Positions 29,687-39,065 of a stretch of DNA of 64,000 bases are shown here, piece after piece. The position numbers were made by a program, and so were the translations under genes. Origin of the DNA: Halomicroarcula saliterrae (GTDB lineage: Archaea; Halobacteriota; Halobacteria; Halobacteriales; Haloarculaceae); NCBI RefSeq assembly GCF_031624395.1, contig NZ_JAMQON010000001.1, positions 868,001 to 932,000 of the forward strand. The letters run 5' to 3'. The notes beneath the pieces are model-generated. The model was not told the DNA's origin, did not search any database, and saw nothing but the letters and a program-made list of their open reading frames with translations. How positions within the stretch are numbered: the stretch's first letter is position 1; each line of letters opens with the position of its first letter.

Positions 29687-30262
29687 ATGATTCGGAACCT
29701 CGCTCGGAACGCCGACTCCTTTACCAGCAACGCCTTCCTGGTCAGCGGCGAGCGACGCGTCCTCGTCGACGTGGGCAACGAGTTCGACGTCGTCTCGCTG
29801 GTTCGTGACCACGTCGACGACCTCGACGCCGTCGTCCTGACCCACACCCACTACGACCACGTCGGGAACCTCCCGGCCGTCGTCGAGGCGTTCGATGTCG
29901 ACGTGTGGGGCTACGACACCGCTCAGGAGGGGGTCGACCACGCGCTCGACGACGACGGGACTGTCCGGCTCGGCGACCACGAGTACCGCGCGCTCCACAC
30001 CCCGGGGCACAAGAACGACCACGTCTGTCTGTACTCGGCGGACGCGGGCGTGCTGTTCGCGGGAGACCTGGTGTTCGCCAACGGGAGCTTCGGTCGGACT
30101 GACCTCGAAGAGGGCGACCGGGACCTGCTCGTCGAGAGCATCGGCCGCGTGCTCGATACCGTCTCGGAGGACCTCGCGGCGATGCACACCGGCCATGGGC
30201 CGAGCGTCGAGGACCGGCCGTACCACGACATCGAGCTGGCATGGCAGGCCGCCCGGTTCTAG
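29687..30262 (+). CDS. Metallo-beta-lactamase-fold hydrolase (glyoxalase II-like)
   Basis: 191 residues from ATG 29687. Metal ligands THTHYDH (about 51-57), a histidine in LHTPGH, the aspartate in FAGDLVF and a final HTGHGP make the binuclear metal site of the fold. Size and motifs fit small glyoxalase-II/beta-lactamase-like hydrolases; the thioester substrate is not defined. The following kinase gene starts about 45 bases later. Confidence 0.85.
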   Translation: MIRNLARNADSFTSNAFLVSGERRVLVDVGNEFDVVSLVRDHVDDLDAVVLTHTHYDHVGNLPAVVEAFDVDVWGYDTAQEGVDHALDDDGTVRLGDHEYRALHTPGHKNDHVCLYSADAGVLFAGDLVFANGSFGRTDLEEGDRDLLVESIGRVLDTVSEDLAAMHTGHGPSVEDRPYHDIELAWQAARF

Positions 30263-30306
30263 CGGTTCCAGCAAAGACATTTATCGGTCGGCCCGCACAA
30301 TCAGGT

Positions 30307-31788
30307 GTGAGTCGAGATGCGCCGCCGTCCGACAGCGTCCATGTCGAGACACTCGAGCGCATCTCCGACGGCGTCGTCGCGCTGGACTCCGACTGCAGAT
30401 ACACCTATCTCAACAGCCGTGCGGCGGCGCTGCTGGGCGGCGAGCGGGAGACGTTTCTCGGGACGGTGGTCTGGGAGACGCTCCCCGACGGGGCCACAGC
30501 GGTCGTTCGCCCGACGCTCGAACGGGCCACGGAGACCGGCACCGCCCAATCGTGCGAGTGGACGGCGACCGACCACGGCCGGAGCTGCCTCGCCCGCGTC
30601 TACCCTGACGACCACGGTCACACAGTCGTCGTTACCGAGACGACCGACCAGCGACAGCACGAGCGGACGCTCGGACGGCTCCACGAGGCGACCCGTCGGA
30701 TGCTCCTCGGAGAGACCCCCGAGCAGGTCGCGGACCTGATGAGTCGAGCGGCGGTAGAGATCCTCGAACTCCCAGTCAACGCCGTCCACCTCTACGACAG
30801 CGACCGCGAGGCGCTCGTCTCCGTCGCGCAGTCGACGGGGTGTTACGAAATCCTCGGCGAACCGCCCGAACTGGCCAGCGGATTGGCCTGGAACGCCTAC
30901 CAGTCGGGCTCGGTCGGGGTCTACACGGACGTCTCGTCGGAACGGAACGTCTTCGATGCGTCGACGCCCTTCCGGAGTGAACTGCTGGTCCCGCTCGGGG
31001 GCCACGGCGTGTTCATCGTCGCCTCCGAACAGCCCGACGAGTTCACCGAGGCGGACGTGACTCTCGCGAAGCTGCTTGCCGCCAACGCGACGGTGGCGCT
31101 CGACCAGGTGACGAGCGAGAACCGACTGGCACGACAACGCGACAACCTCGAACTGCTCACGCGGATGATGAGCCACGACATCCGCAACGACCTCCAGGTC
31201 GTCGGTGCCGTCGCGGACCTGCTCGGTGAGACCGTCGACGGGACCCAGCGGGAGTACGTCGAGAAGATACGGCGGAGCACGGCCGCTGCCGTCGAGCTGA
31301 CGACCAGCGCCCAGGAGCTCGTGGAGGCGATGCTCCGGACGGACACCGAGCCGTGTCCGGTGGCGCTCGAGCAGACACTCGGCGAGCAGATAGCACAGGT
31401 GCGCGAGACACAGACGGCGGCGACCATCATCGTCGCCGGGACACTCCCCGCGGTCTCGGTCGTCGCCGACGAGATGCTGGGGTCCGTGTTCCGGAACCTC
31501 CTCAAGAACGCCGTCCAGCACAACGACTCGGAGACCCCTGCAGTGACCGTCGCCGTCGAGGTCCTCGACGATAGCGTCCGGGTCAGCGTCGCCGACAACG
31601 GCCCCGGCATCCCCGACGAGCGAAAGGAGGATATCTTCGGCCGCGGCGAACGCGGGATGTCGAGCCGGGGGACCGGTATCGGGCTCTATCTCGTCCAGAC
31701 GCTCGTCGACCAGTACGGCGGGCGCGTCTGGGTGGAAAACAACGAGCCCACCGGCGCGGTGTTCCTCGTCGAACTTCGGCGGCAGTAA
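30307..31788 (+). CDS. PAS-GAF sensor histidine kinase
   Basis: 493 residues from GTG 30307, chosen because a TATA-like CATTTATC lies about 27 bases upstream; an ATG at 30241 lies inside the preceding gene. PAS domain (about 10-115), GAF (about 135-275), phospho-acceptor MMSHDIRND near 305. The ATPase domain has NLLKNAVQH, DNGPGIPDE and GTGIGLYL. No membrane segments, so it is a cytoplasmic sensor; the signal is unknown. No response regulator is adjacent. Confidence 0.88.
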   Translation: MSRDAPPSDSVHVETLERISDGVVALDSDCRYTYLNSRAAALLGGERETFLGTVVWETLPDGATAVVRPTLERATETGTAQSCEWTATDHGRSCLARVYPDDHGHTVVVTETTDQRQHERTLGRLHEATRRMLLGETPEQVADLMSRAAVEILELPVNAVHLYDSDREALVSVAQSTGCYEILGEPPELASGLAWNAYQSGSVGVYTDVSSERNVFDASTPFRSELLVPLGGHGVFIVASEQPDEFTEADVTLAKLLAANATVALDQVTSENRLARQRDNLELLTRMMSHDIRNDLQVVGAVADLLGETVDGTQREYVEKIRRSTAAAVELTTSAQELVEAMLRTDTEPCPVALEQTLGEQIAQVRETQTAATIIVAGTLPAVSVVADEMLGSVFRNLLKNAVQHNDSETPAVTVAVEVLDDSVRVSVADNGPGIPDERKEDIFGRGERGMSSRGTGIGLYLVQTLVDQYGGRVWVENNEPTGAVFLVELRRQ

Positions 31789-31820
31789 CGGCTTTGCGGC
31801 GGCGGTCCGTTCTGTCGGAC

Positions 31821-32261
31821 ATGGCGCTCCCAATCGACCCAGCGGCGCTGGAATCGGGCGATATCGGCGAGAAACGGGCGACCCTCGAGATGGACCACGA
31901 GGCCGCCGTCGAACACGTCCGGAGCGTGTTCACCGAGGCGGGCTTTGGCGTCCCAGTCGAGTTCTCGCCGTCGGAACTGCTCAACGAGAAAGTCGACGCC
32001 GACCGGGACCCGTACTACGTCCTCGGCGCGTGCAACCCGGAGATGGCCGACCGGGCGCTCGATGCGACAGACGACCGCATCGGCGCGCTGTTCCCCTGTA
32101 ACGTCGTCATCTGGGAGACAGCGCCCGGCGTCCAGACGGTGTATCACGTCAGCATCATGCGGGCCGCCAGACTGCTGGGGATGGCGCCCGACGACGACGT
32201 GATGGCCGACATCGTCGCGGACACCGGCGAACTGGTCGAGGAGGCCTTCTCGAACCTGTAG
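31821..32261 (+). CDS. DUF302-family protein
   Basis: 146 residues from ATG 31821. The DUF302 core is visible as EHVRSVFTEAGFGVPVEFSP and PYYVLGACNPEMADRAL, followed by LFPCNVVIWE. The fold is small alpha/beta and the function unknown, although members occur in redox and sulphur contexts. Confidence 0.8.
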   Translation: MALPIDPAALESGDIGEKRATLEMDHEAAVEHVRSVFTEAGFGVPVEFSPSELLNEKVDADRDPYYVLGACNPEMADRALDATDDRIGALFPCNVVIWETAPGVQTVYHVSIMRAARLLGMAPDDDVMADIVADTGELVEEAFSNL

Positions 32262-32283
32262 ACTCCCGTCTGGAGCGGGTCGC

Positions 32284-33147
32284 TCAGTCGAAGGCCGCCG
32301 CCAGCAGGGCGTCGTAGGCGTGGTCGTAGGCGTCGGCGACGGCCTCGGGGTCCGCGCGCGTCTCTTTGTCCAGGGCCGGGAGCCGGACCGCGCTGGTGCG
32401 GTCGATGAGGTCGACGACGTTCTCGACTCGCTCCTCCAGTTGCCCCTCACCGGGACCGCCGGTCGCGATTTCGCAGGCTTTCGCGTAGCGGCGGCCGTCG
32501 TAGACGCGCGCCCGACCCGGCTCGACGACCGCGACGGCGTCGGGCTCGAACCCCTCCAGCGGGCGTGCGATGTCGCCGTACGACTCGACGACGGCCCGGT
32601 CGGCGGCCGCGATCGTCTCGCCGAGCGCCGCGAGCGCCTCGGCGTGCATCACCGCCATCAGGTCGTTGAAGTCGGGCAGCGACGTGACCCGCGGCGCGGC
32701 GTCGAGGGGGAGTCGCTCGGCGGCGGAGTCGGGGATATCGACGGTGCCGTTGACGACGAACTCGCCGACCCCGTCCGCGTCGTCGGCCGCAGGCCGACTG
32801 CTTGCGGGACGGCCTCCCGCGCTGTCGCCCACCCGGTCGACGACGAACTGGCGCGGCGACTGCCCGAGAATCCCCTTCGAGGGGCCCGGCGACGGGTGCC
32901 AGAGCCGGTGGACGGCGTTGATTGCTTCGGGCCGGACCGCACCCGGCGAGGCGTCCGCCAGCCGGCGGGCGTCCTTACCGTATAGTCGGCCCTCCTTCGT
33001 CGCCCGCTCGTAGTCGTCGTGGTCGAACCAGTAGTTGTTGCCCGCCCGGGGCTTGAAGCCGCGAGCGCCGGTGTGGGCGAGCAGCCCCACGGAGAAGGTC
33101 GTCTTGCCGGCGTCGACCCGGTCGCCGCCGGCCACGAGCAGCTTCAT
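32284..33147 (-). CDS. Predicted P-loop ATPase/GTPase of haloarchaea
   Basis: 287 residues from ATG 33147. N-terminal P-loop AGGDRVDAGKTT (about 6-17), then a conserved GARGFKPRAGNNYW segment and AVVESYGD as a Walker-B-like strand. The product resembles predicted MobB/dethiobiotin-synthase-type P-loop proteins; substrate unknown. The start overlaps the stop of the upstream small gene by four bases (ATGA), so the two are translationally coupled. Confidence 0.7.
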   Translation of the reverse strand: MKLLVAGGDRVDAGKTTFSVGLLAHTGARGFKPRAGNNYWFDHDDYERATKEGRLYGKDARRLADASPGAVRPEAINAVHRLWHPSPGPSKGILGQSPRQFVVDRVGDSAGGRPASSRPAADDADGVGEFVVNGTVDIPDSAAERLPLDAAPRVTSLPDFNDLMAVMHAEALAALGETIAAADRAVVESYGDIARPLEGFEPDAVAVVEPGRARVYDGRRYAKACEIATGGPGEGQLEERVENVVDLIDRTSAVRLPALDKETRADPEAVADAYDHAYDALLAAAFD

Positions 33148-33413
33148 TCGTCGGCGAGGCCGTAGAGCCCGACGACTTCGTCGTCGTCCGGTTCGGCGAA
33201 GACGAGGGCCTCCTGGTTGTATATCATCCACGGGATGGCCCAGTCGATGAACACCGACTCGTTGAAGTCGGAGAGCTCCGCGTCGGCCGGGAGGCCCTGC
33301 AGCAGTCGCGCCAGTTCTGGAATCGTGTACAGCAGCTCCGGGTCGAGCACGTCCGCGGGCTCGTACAGGTCGAACGAGCGGACGTCGTCGAACTCCGTTT
33401 TCCGTGCAGGCAT
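33144..33413 (-). CDS. Small acidic protein (DUF5827-like)
   Basis: 89 residues, acidic, beginning MPARKTEFDDVRSFDLYEPA. A haloarchaea-specific family without known function. Coupled to the following P-loop gene through an ATGA overlap, which suggests a shared task. Confidence 0.7.
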   Translation of the reverse strand: MPARKTEFDDVRSFDLYEPADVLDPELLYTIPELARLLQGLPADAELSDFNESVFIDWAIPWMIYNQEALVFAEPDDDEVVGLYGLADE

Positions 33414-33506
33414 GGGGACCGCTAAGCCGAGGCGGCGTGTAAAACTCTCGAAGTCGGCACAACGGCTGCTCGACGGACAGCTCGCAAAAAAGTGCGTGTT
33501 CGGGAG

Positions 33507-34118
33507 TTACTCGAAGTGACCGACTGCGGTGCTGTACTCCTCGGCGACCTCGTCCCAGTCGACGACCTCGAAGAAGGCGTCGATGAAGTCGCCGCGGGCC
33601 GGACCGTAGTCGTAGTAGTACGAGTGCTCCCAGACGTCGAGGGCCAGAATCGGGTGCGAACCCCAGAGTGCGCCCTGGTCGTGCTTGTCGACCGCGACGT
33701 TGCGCAGCTGCTTTGCAACCGGGTCGTACACGAGCAGCGCCCAGCCGCCGGCAGCGGACGCGGCGGCCTCGAACTCGCCTTTCCAGCCTTCGTAGGAGCC
33801 GAAGTCCTCCTCGATGCGGTCGGCGAGGTCACCCTCGGGCTCGCCGCCGCCGTTGGGGTCCATGTTGTTCCAGAACAGCGTGTGGAGATAGTGGCCACAG
33901 CCGTTGTGGGTGACGTTACCCAGGGCACCGGCGGACGAGCCGAAGTCCCCCGACTCGCGGTTCTCGGCCAGCGTCTCCTCGGCCGACTCGAGCCCGTTTA
34001 CGTACCCCTGATGGTGGGTGTCGTGGTGCCAGGTGAGCACCTGCTCGGAGATGTGGGGCTCCAGGGCGTCGTAGTCGTACGGGAGCGGTGGCAGTTCAGG
34101 TTCTGAGTGTTCGGGCAT
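33507..34118 (-). CDS. sod: Superoxide dismutase (Mn/Fe family)
   Basis: 203 residues. Metal ligands are seen in HHDTHHQGYVNG (first histidine), GCGHYLHTLFW (second), and the C-terminal DVWEHSYYYDYG (Asp and His). Strong similarity to haloarchaeal Mn-SOD. Detoxifies superoxide in the cytoplasm. It has its own promoter and ribosome site, listed separately. Confidence 0.95.
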   Translation of the reverse strand: MPEHSEPELPPLPYDYDALEPHISEQVLTWHHDTHHQGYVNGLESAEETLAENRESGDFGSSAGALGNVTHNGCGHYLHTLFWNNMDPNGGGEPEGDLADRIEEDFGSYEGWKGEFEAAASAAGGWALLVYDPVAKQLRNVAVDKHDQGALWGSHPILALDVWEHSYYYDYGPARGDFIDAFFEVVDWDEVAEEYSTAVGHFE

Positions 34119-34127
34119 ATGAAATCG

Positions 34128-34132
34128 CCTCC
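34128..34132 (-). promoter_or_regulatory. Ribosome site of sod
   Basis: Minus-strand GGAGG nine bases before ATG 34118. A leadered transcript is therefore likely, unusual for a monocistronic haloarchaeal gene. Confidence 0.5.
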
Positions 34133-34152
34133 ATCGTAATTGTCGGGCGGAT

Positions 34153-34162
34153 GCCTTTTAAA
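34153..34162 (-). promoter_or_regulatory. TATA box of sod
   Basis: Minus-strand TTTAAAAGGC about 40 bases before the ATG. Together with the ribosome site this predicts a short 5' leader. Confidence 0.5.
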
Positions 34163-34169
34163 CGTTTAG

Positions 34170-34559
34170 AAGCCGTATGATACCACTGTACACGCGGCGC
34201 AACCCGGCGAGTGGATTCACGCCGAGCCCCCGCGAAGGCAACCGACAGTCGAAAAGGTACTCGATGTGTCATGAACGCCGGTGGCCCGCGTTCGTCCTGC
34301 GGTTCGCTTTTCCGGCGCCCGCTTCGCGGGGCGACGACTGACCGAAGGAGGGAGCCGTCCCGCGCTTTCTCCGCGGCTCGCTCCGAGAGGTGCGGTCGTT
34401 CCCATACCGGTCAGCTATCTCGCGCTTGCTCCACGGCTCCCGCCGGTTGCCGTTCCGCTTCGAGGTGACGCTTGAGCGTAGCGAGAGCGTCACCTCGCGT
34501 CTGCTCCGCGGTTCGCTGCGCTCACCGCTCCGCTTCGAGGGGCGACTCCTTCACTTCGT
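34170..34559. other. GC-rich intergenic stretch with inverted repeats
   Basis: No gene. It contains repeated degenerate phrases of the type CGCTTGCTCCRCGG and a perfect 11-bp hairpin GAGGTGACGCT/AGCGTCACCTC at 34462-34496. A second hairpin GAGGGGCGAC/GTCGCCCCTC at 34537-34575 reaches over the photolyase stop codon. Such expansions are frequent between haloarchaeal genes. Confidence 0.55.
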
Positions 34560-35966
34560 TCAGTCGTCGCCCCTCGCTACCTCGAACATCTCGATAGCTT
34601 CCTCCCGCCGCTCGCTGTGGTCCACGATGGGGTCGGGATAGTCGGGCGCGGCCGACCGCCGCTGGGTCAGCGACGCCTCGTGCCACTCGTGGATTATCTC
34701 GGCCCCGGCGTCCCGCAACTCCGGCACGTAGCGCTTGATGTACTCCGCGTCCGGGTCGTAGCGCTCGCCCTGTGTCATCGGGTTGAAGATGCGGAAGTAG
34801 GGCTGGGCGTCGGTCCCGGTGGAGGCGGCCCACTGCCAGCCGCCGTTGTCGTTTCCGGTGTCGTGGTCGACCAGCTTCTCGCGGAACCAGTCGTACCCCT
34901 CCCGCCAGTCGATGAGCAGGTCCTTCGTCAGGAACGAGGCGACGATCATCCGCACGCGGTTGTGCATGAACGCCTCCTCGCGGAGCTGTCGCATCCCGGC
35001 GTCGACGATGGGGTAGCCCGTCTCGCCGTCCTTCCAGGCCTGCAGCGCCTCGGGGTCGTCGTTCCACTGAATGGGGTGCTCGTACTCCTTGTAGTTCCGA
35101 GTCACGACGTTCGGGTTCGCAAAGAGGACCTGCGTGTAGAACTCCCGCCAGGCGAGCTGGGACTGGAACTCGGCGACGGACTCGTCGCGCTCGCTCCCGG
35201 GCTCGACCGCGTCCCGGGCCTCGGCGGTGCCCTCGTACACCTCCCGGATACCGATGGTGCCGTACTTCAGATGGGCCGAGAGCCGCGACGTGTTGCCGTC
35301 GGCGGGGTAGTCGCGGCGCTCCTCGTAGCTGTAGACGCCGTCGTCGAGGAAGGCATCGAGGAGCTCGCGGGCGGGTCCCGTCCCAGCCGGGGGGATGTCG
35401 GCCTCGGGCTCGTCGAAGCCCAGCGCGTCCAGCGTCGGGAGGTCGGTGTCGTCGGTCACGGTCACCAGCTCGTCGGCGGCCGGGGGGTCGTACGGGGCCG
35501 CCTTCTCCCGGTCCTGCCACTTCCGGCCGAAGTAGGTGAAGACGCTGTAGGGGTCGCCGTCGTTGGTGGTTATCTCGCCGGGCTCGTGGAGCACGGCGTT
35601 CTGTACCGCTTCGCGGGCGATAGCGGCGTCGTCGAGGGCCCGGCGGACGGCGGCGTCGCGCTCGCGGGCGAGGCCGGAGTAGTCTTTCCCCCAGCTCACC
35701 CGGTCGGCGCCGTAGTCGGCCGCCAGTTCGGGCAGGACCTCACGGGGGTCGCCGCGGGCGACGACGAGGTCGCTGTCGCGCTCGCGGTACCACTCTCGCA
35801 GCCGCGAGAGCGCGTCGAGCATGAACGCGACCCGCGGCGGGCCGGCGTGAGCGAGCACGTCGCTGTCGAAGACGAACACCGGAAGGGCGGGGTTGTCAGC
35901 GCTCGCGCGGGCCAGTCCCGCGTTGTCCGCCGCTCTGAGGTCCCGCCGGTGCCAGTGGAGGCGCAT
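34560..35966 (-). CDS. phr: Deoxyribodipyrimidine photolyase (class I)
   Basis: 468 residues from ATG 35966 (MRLHWHRRDLRAADN), the family start. The N-terminal Rossmann-like antenna domain is followed by the FAD domain with SRLSAHLKYGTIG, LAWREFYTQVL, MHNRVRMIVASFLTKDLLIDW (written here in parts) and NDNGGWQWAASTGTDAQPYF. It repairs cyclobutane pyrimidine dimers with blue light. Monocistronic, divergent from the enoyl-CoA hydratase gene with an 82-base gap. Confidence 0.95.
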   Translation of the reverse strand: MRLHWHRRDLRAADNAGLARASADNPALPVFVFDSDVLAHAGPPRVAFMLDALSRLREWYRERDSDLVVARGDPREVLPELAADYGADRVSWGKDYSGLARERDAAVRRALDDAAIAREAVQNAVLHEPGEITTNDGDPYSVFTYFGRKWQDREKAAPYDPPAADELVTVTDDTDLPTLDALGFDEPEADIPPAGTGPARELLDAFLDDGVYSYEERRDYPADGNTSRLSAHLKYGTIGIREVYEGTAEARDAVEPGSERDESVAEFQSQLAWREFYTQVLFANPNVVTRNYKEYEHPIQWNDDPEALQAWKDGETGYPIVDAGMRQLREEAFMHNRVRMIVASFLTKDLLIDWREGYDWFREKLVDHDTGNDNGGWQWAASTGTDAQPYFRIFNPMTQGERYDPDAEYIKRYVPELRDAGAEIIHEWHEASLTQRRSAAPDYPDPIVDHSERREEAIEMFEVARGDD

Positions 35967-36048
35967 ACGCCTCTCTCGGGACCGCCCGTTGAAAAAGTCG
36001 TACCCAACGGACAGCAACGTTTTGGTCGCGGGGGCGGTCCTCCGTGGT

Positions 36049-36840
36049 ATGACCGAGGATGCCGTACTGCTGACCGTCGAGGACGGTGTCGCGACCGTCA
36101 CGCTGAACCGACCCGACGAGCGCAACGCCCTGGCGGAGCCGACGGCCGCGCGGCTCGTCGAGCGGTTCGACGCTATCGCCGACAGCGACGCCCGCTGTGT
36201 CGTCGTCCGCGGGGCCGGTTCGGCGTTCTGTGCCGGCGGGGACATCGGCGCGATGGTCGAGGGGGTGGCCAGTGAGGCCCCCCCTGCCGACCGGATGACG
36301 TTCGTCACGGCGATTCAGGACGCCGTCGAGACGGTCCACGACTGTCGGCTCCCCGTCGTGGCGGCCATCGACGGGCCGGCCTTCGGTGCCGGCGCCGGGC
36401 TGGCACTGGCCTGTGATATACAGCTCGCCAGTCCCGACGCGAAGATCGGCTTTGGCTTCCGTCGGGTCGGGCTCGCCGTCGACTCGGGCGTCTCCTACTT
36501 CCTTCCCAGAGTCGTCGGGCCGAACAAGGCCAAGGAGCTGGTGTTTACCGGGGAGCTACTGGACGCGGATACGGCCCGCGAGCTGGGTCTCTTCACGCGG
36601 CTGTTCGAGGCCGAATCCTTCGAGGCCGGCGTCGAGAACATCGTGGCGACTATCGCCGAGGGCCCGACCGTCGCGCTCTCACAGGCCAAACAGCTCATCG
36701 ACCGGGGCGCCGCCTCGACCGTCGAGGAAGCGCTGGACCGGGAGGCGACCGCACAGGGGGTCGCGTTCACCACGGCGGACCACGAGGAGGGGACCACGGC
36801 GTTCATGGCACAGCGAGAGCCGGAGTTCGAGGGACGCTGA
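36049..36840 (+). CDS. Enoyl-CoA hydratase/isomerase family protein
   Basis: 263 residues from ATG 36049. Crotonase fold: the oxyanion-hole segments GAGSAFCAGGDIGAM and IDGPAFGAGAGLALACD are clear. Likely acts in fatty-acid or branched-chain acyl-CoA breakdown; the exact substrate cannot be read from sequence. No partner gene in beta-oxidation lies next to it. Confidence 0.85.
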   Translation: MTEDAVLLTVEDGVATVTLNRPDERNALAEPTAARLVERFDAIADSDARCVVVRGAGSAFCAGGDIGAMVEGVASEAPPADRMTFVTAIQDAVETVHDCRLPVVAAIDGPAFGAGAGLALACDIQLASPDAKIGFGFRRVGLAVDSGVSYFLPRVVGPNKAKELVFTGELLDADTARELGLFTRLFEAESFEAGVENIVATIAEGPTVALSQAKQLIDRGAASTVEEALDREATAQGVAFTTADHEEGTTAFMAQREPEFEGR

Positions 36841-36891
36841 GGGCGAGCGATTCCACTCGGCGCGGGGAGAGCCACAGAAGTCGGCAGATAT

Positions 36892-37173
36892 CTACAGCTT
36901 GCTCTCGGCGTCCTCGGCGAGCTCTTTCATCCGCTTGCCGACGCGGCCCGCGTCGGAGAACTCGTCTTCGCTCATCGCCGTCGCCAGCGCGTTCCCGAGG
37001 ACGAAGACGGCGTGTTTGTGTTCGCTCTTCGATTTGTGCACGTCGGAGGGGCGCACGTCCAGCTCGCCGTAGGGGTCGAACAGCTCCGGGTCGACGGTGT
37101 CCATCTCGTCACGGAAGAACTCCATGATGGTCACCATCTGTTCGTGTAGCTCTAGCAGCTCGTCTTTGTGCAT
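36892..37173 (-). CDS. UPF0058 protein
   Basis: 93 residues, helical, beginning MHKDELLELHEQMVTIMEFF and with HKSKSEHKHAVFVLG. This matches UPF0058, a small family conserved in Euryarchaeota without known function. Monocistronic. Confidence 0.88.
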   Translation of the reverse strand: MHKDELLELHEQMVTIMEFFRDEMDTVDPELFDPYGELDVRPSDVHKSKSEHKHAVFVLGNALATAMSEDEFSDAGRVGKRMKELAEDAESKL

Positions 37174-37304
37174 TGTTGTCCAAGCTATTCGGTCCGACCC
37201 GTATAAGAATTGCCCGAGAACGGATACCAGACTGCCACGTCGAGGTACTGCCCGTGCTACGCCGCCCGCAACCGAGATATCTGGTTTCGTTCGATATCTC
37301 GATT

Positions 37305-37523
37305 TCAGAACACGTACTCGTCGTCGTGCCCCATCATCCCGTCTTCTTCTTCGAAGCCCGGTTCGTCGTCTTCGTCCGTCGGACCGGAGGTCTTGTACGC
37401 CTTCAGCCCGGTCGCGAGGAGGTCCTCGATGGCCTCCTCACGATTGAGGAACTCGCCTTGCTCGACCAGCTGAGCGATCTGCATTTCGAGGTGCTCAGGG
37501 ATATTGATCTCTACCTTTGGCAT
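37305..37523 (-). CDS. Ribbon-helix-helix protein (CopG-like, DUF7120-like)
   Basis: 72 residues from ATG 37523. The N-terminal MPKVEINIPEHLEMQIAQLV is the strand-helix of an RHH DNA-binding dimer; NREEAIEDLLATGLKA is the second helix. The C-terminus is acidic with DEDDEPGFEEEDG. Probably a haloarchaeal transcription regulator or chromatin-associated protein. Confidence 0.8.
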   Translation of the reverse strand: MPKVEINIPEHLEMQIAQLVEQGEFLNREEAIEDLLATGLKAYKTSGPTDEDDEPGFEEEDGMMGHDDEYVF

Positions 37524-37724
37524 CGCAACGTTGGGTCCTTTGAGCAAGGTCTATTTAAATTTGGCGGGGGTAGGCGCCGGCCGCGGGACCGGTAGATTCG
37601 GCCTGTCTGCGACGCGAAACCGGAAGGTGGTGACTACTCCGGTAGCAACGCGGACCCTGCCCCGGACTGGGCGGCGTTGAGGGTATAGTCAGGCTCAAAG
37701 GGACGCACTCCTAAGGGCGAGGTG

Positions 37725-39065
37725 ATGGAACCACTGCGTGGTGCGGAGTCGACGGTCGGTGAGACGACGGTCGTCACGCGCGGGTGCCGACTCGGTGCCG
37801 GGTCGGTCCGGCTCGTCCTCGACACCGAGACGCGTCCGCGCTTTGGCTGGGCGACGCCCGCGGAATCGATTGCTGCCACCGGTGCCGCCGCCACGATAAC
37901 GGCGGAGGGGCCGTCGCGGTTCGCCGAGGTCCGGGCGGCGGCCACAGCGCTTTTCGACCGCTGTGAGACGCCGGCCGGTGGGCTCCCGAGCGTGGCCCGT
38001 CCGCGGTTGTTCGGCGGGTTCGCGTTCCACGACGGCGACCACGACGGCGCGGACTCCCCCTGGGAGTCGTTCCCCGGTGCCGCCTTCTTTCTCCCCGAGG
38101 TGCAGGTGACTGCCCGCGACGGGGACCGCTGGCTGACCACCGCGGCCGCCGGCGAGGGCGCCGCCGACCGCGCCGAAACACGGCTCGCCGCGTGGAAGGA
38201 GGAGCTGGCCGACGAGCCCGCAGTGAACGCAAAGCGCAGACCGGGCATCGCGACGCGGGAGCGCGAGCCCTCGCAGGCGGCGTGGCGCGACCAGGTCGGC
38301 CACGCCCTGGAGCGCGTCGAACAGGGGAGCCTCCAGAAGGTCGTCCTCGCACAGGCACTGCGTCTCGGTCTGCAGTCCGATCTCTCGGTCCCGGACGTAC
38401 AGGCCCGACTCGCCGAGACGTACCCGGACTGCTACCGGTTCGTCTTCTCGCCCGACGACGGGGCCACGTTCTACGGCGCCACGCCCGAACGGCTGGTCTC
38501 GCTGCGGGGCCGGACCGTCCGGACGGAGGCGCTCGCCGGTTCGACGGGGCGCGGCGACACCCCCGCCGAGGACGAGTGGCTGGCCGCCGAACTGCTCGAC
38601 AGCACGAAAGACATCCACGAGCACGAGATCGTCGCCGAGGCTATCCGGGACCAGCTCGAACCGTTCGCGGCGTCGGTCCGCATCGGCGACCGGAGCGTCC
38701 GGCGGCTGGCGACGGTCCAGCACCTCCGGACCTCGATAACGGCCGAACTGGCCGACGACGAACACGTCCTCTCGCTGGTCGAGGCGCTCCACCCGACGCC
38801 CGCCGTGGGCGGTTTGCCCCCGGACGAGGCGCTGCGGACCATCCGCGAGACGGAGGCGTTCGACCGCGGCTGGTACGCCGCTCCCATCGGCTGGGTCGAC
38901 GCCCGGGGTAACGGCACCTTCGCGGTCGGAATCCGGTCGGCTGTCGCCACCGAGCGGACGGCGACGCTCTTCGCCGGCGCGGGCATCGTCGCCGACAGCG
39001 ACCCGGACCGCGAGTGGGACGAGGTACAGCTCAAATACCGGCCGATGCTCGACGAACTGGAGTAA
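37725..39065 (+). CDS. menF: Isochorismate synthase
   Basis: 446 residues from ATG 37725 (a GTG lies one codon earlier). The chorismate-binding domain takes the C-terminal half, with GSTGRGDTPAEDEWL, LLDSTKDIHEHEIV and HPTPAVGGLPPDEAL characteristic of the family. Converts chorismate to isochorismate, first step of menaquinone synthesis. Its stop overlaps the menD start (TAATG), so the two are translationally coupled. Confidence 0.93.
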   Translation: MEPLRGAESTVGETTVVTRGCRLGAGSVRLVLDTETRPRFGWATPAESIAATGAAATITAEGPSRFAEVRAAATALFDRCETPAGGLPSVARPRLFGGFAFHDGDHDGADSPWESFPGAAFFLPEVQVTARDGDRWLTTAAAGEGAADRAETRLAAWKEELADEPAVNAKRRPGIATREREPSQAAWRDQVGHALERVEQGSLQKVVLAQALRLGLQSDLSVPDVQARLAETYPDCYRFVFSPDDGATFYGATPERLVSLRGRTVRTEALAGSTGRGDTPAEDEWLAAELLDSTKDIHEHEIVAEAIRDQLEPFAASVRIGDRSVRRLATVQHLRTSITAELADDEHVLSLVEALHPTPAVGGLPPDEALRTIRETEAFDRGWYAAPIGWVDARGNGTFAVGIRSAVATERTATLFAGAGIVADSDPDREWDEVQLKYRPMLDELE

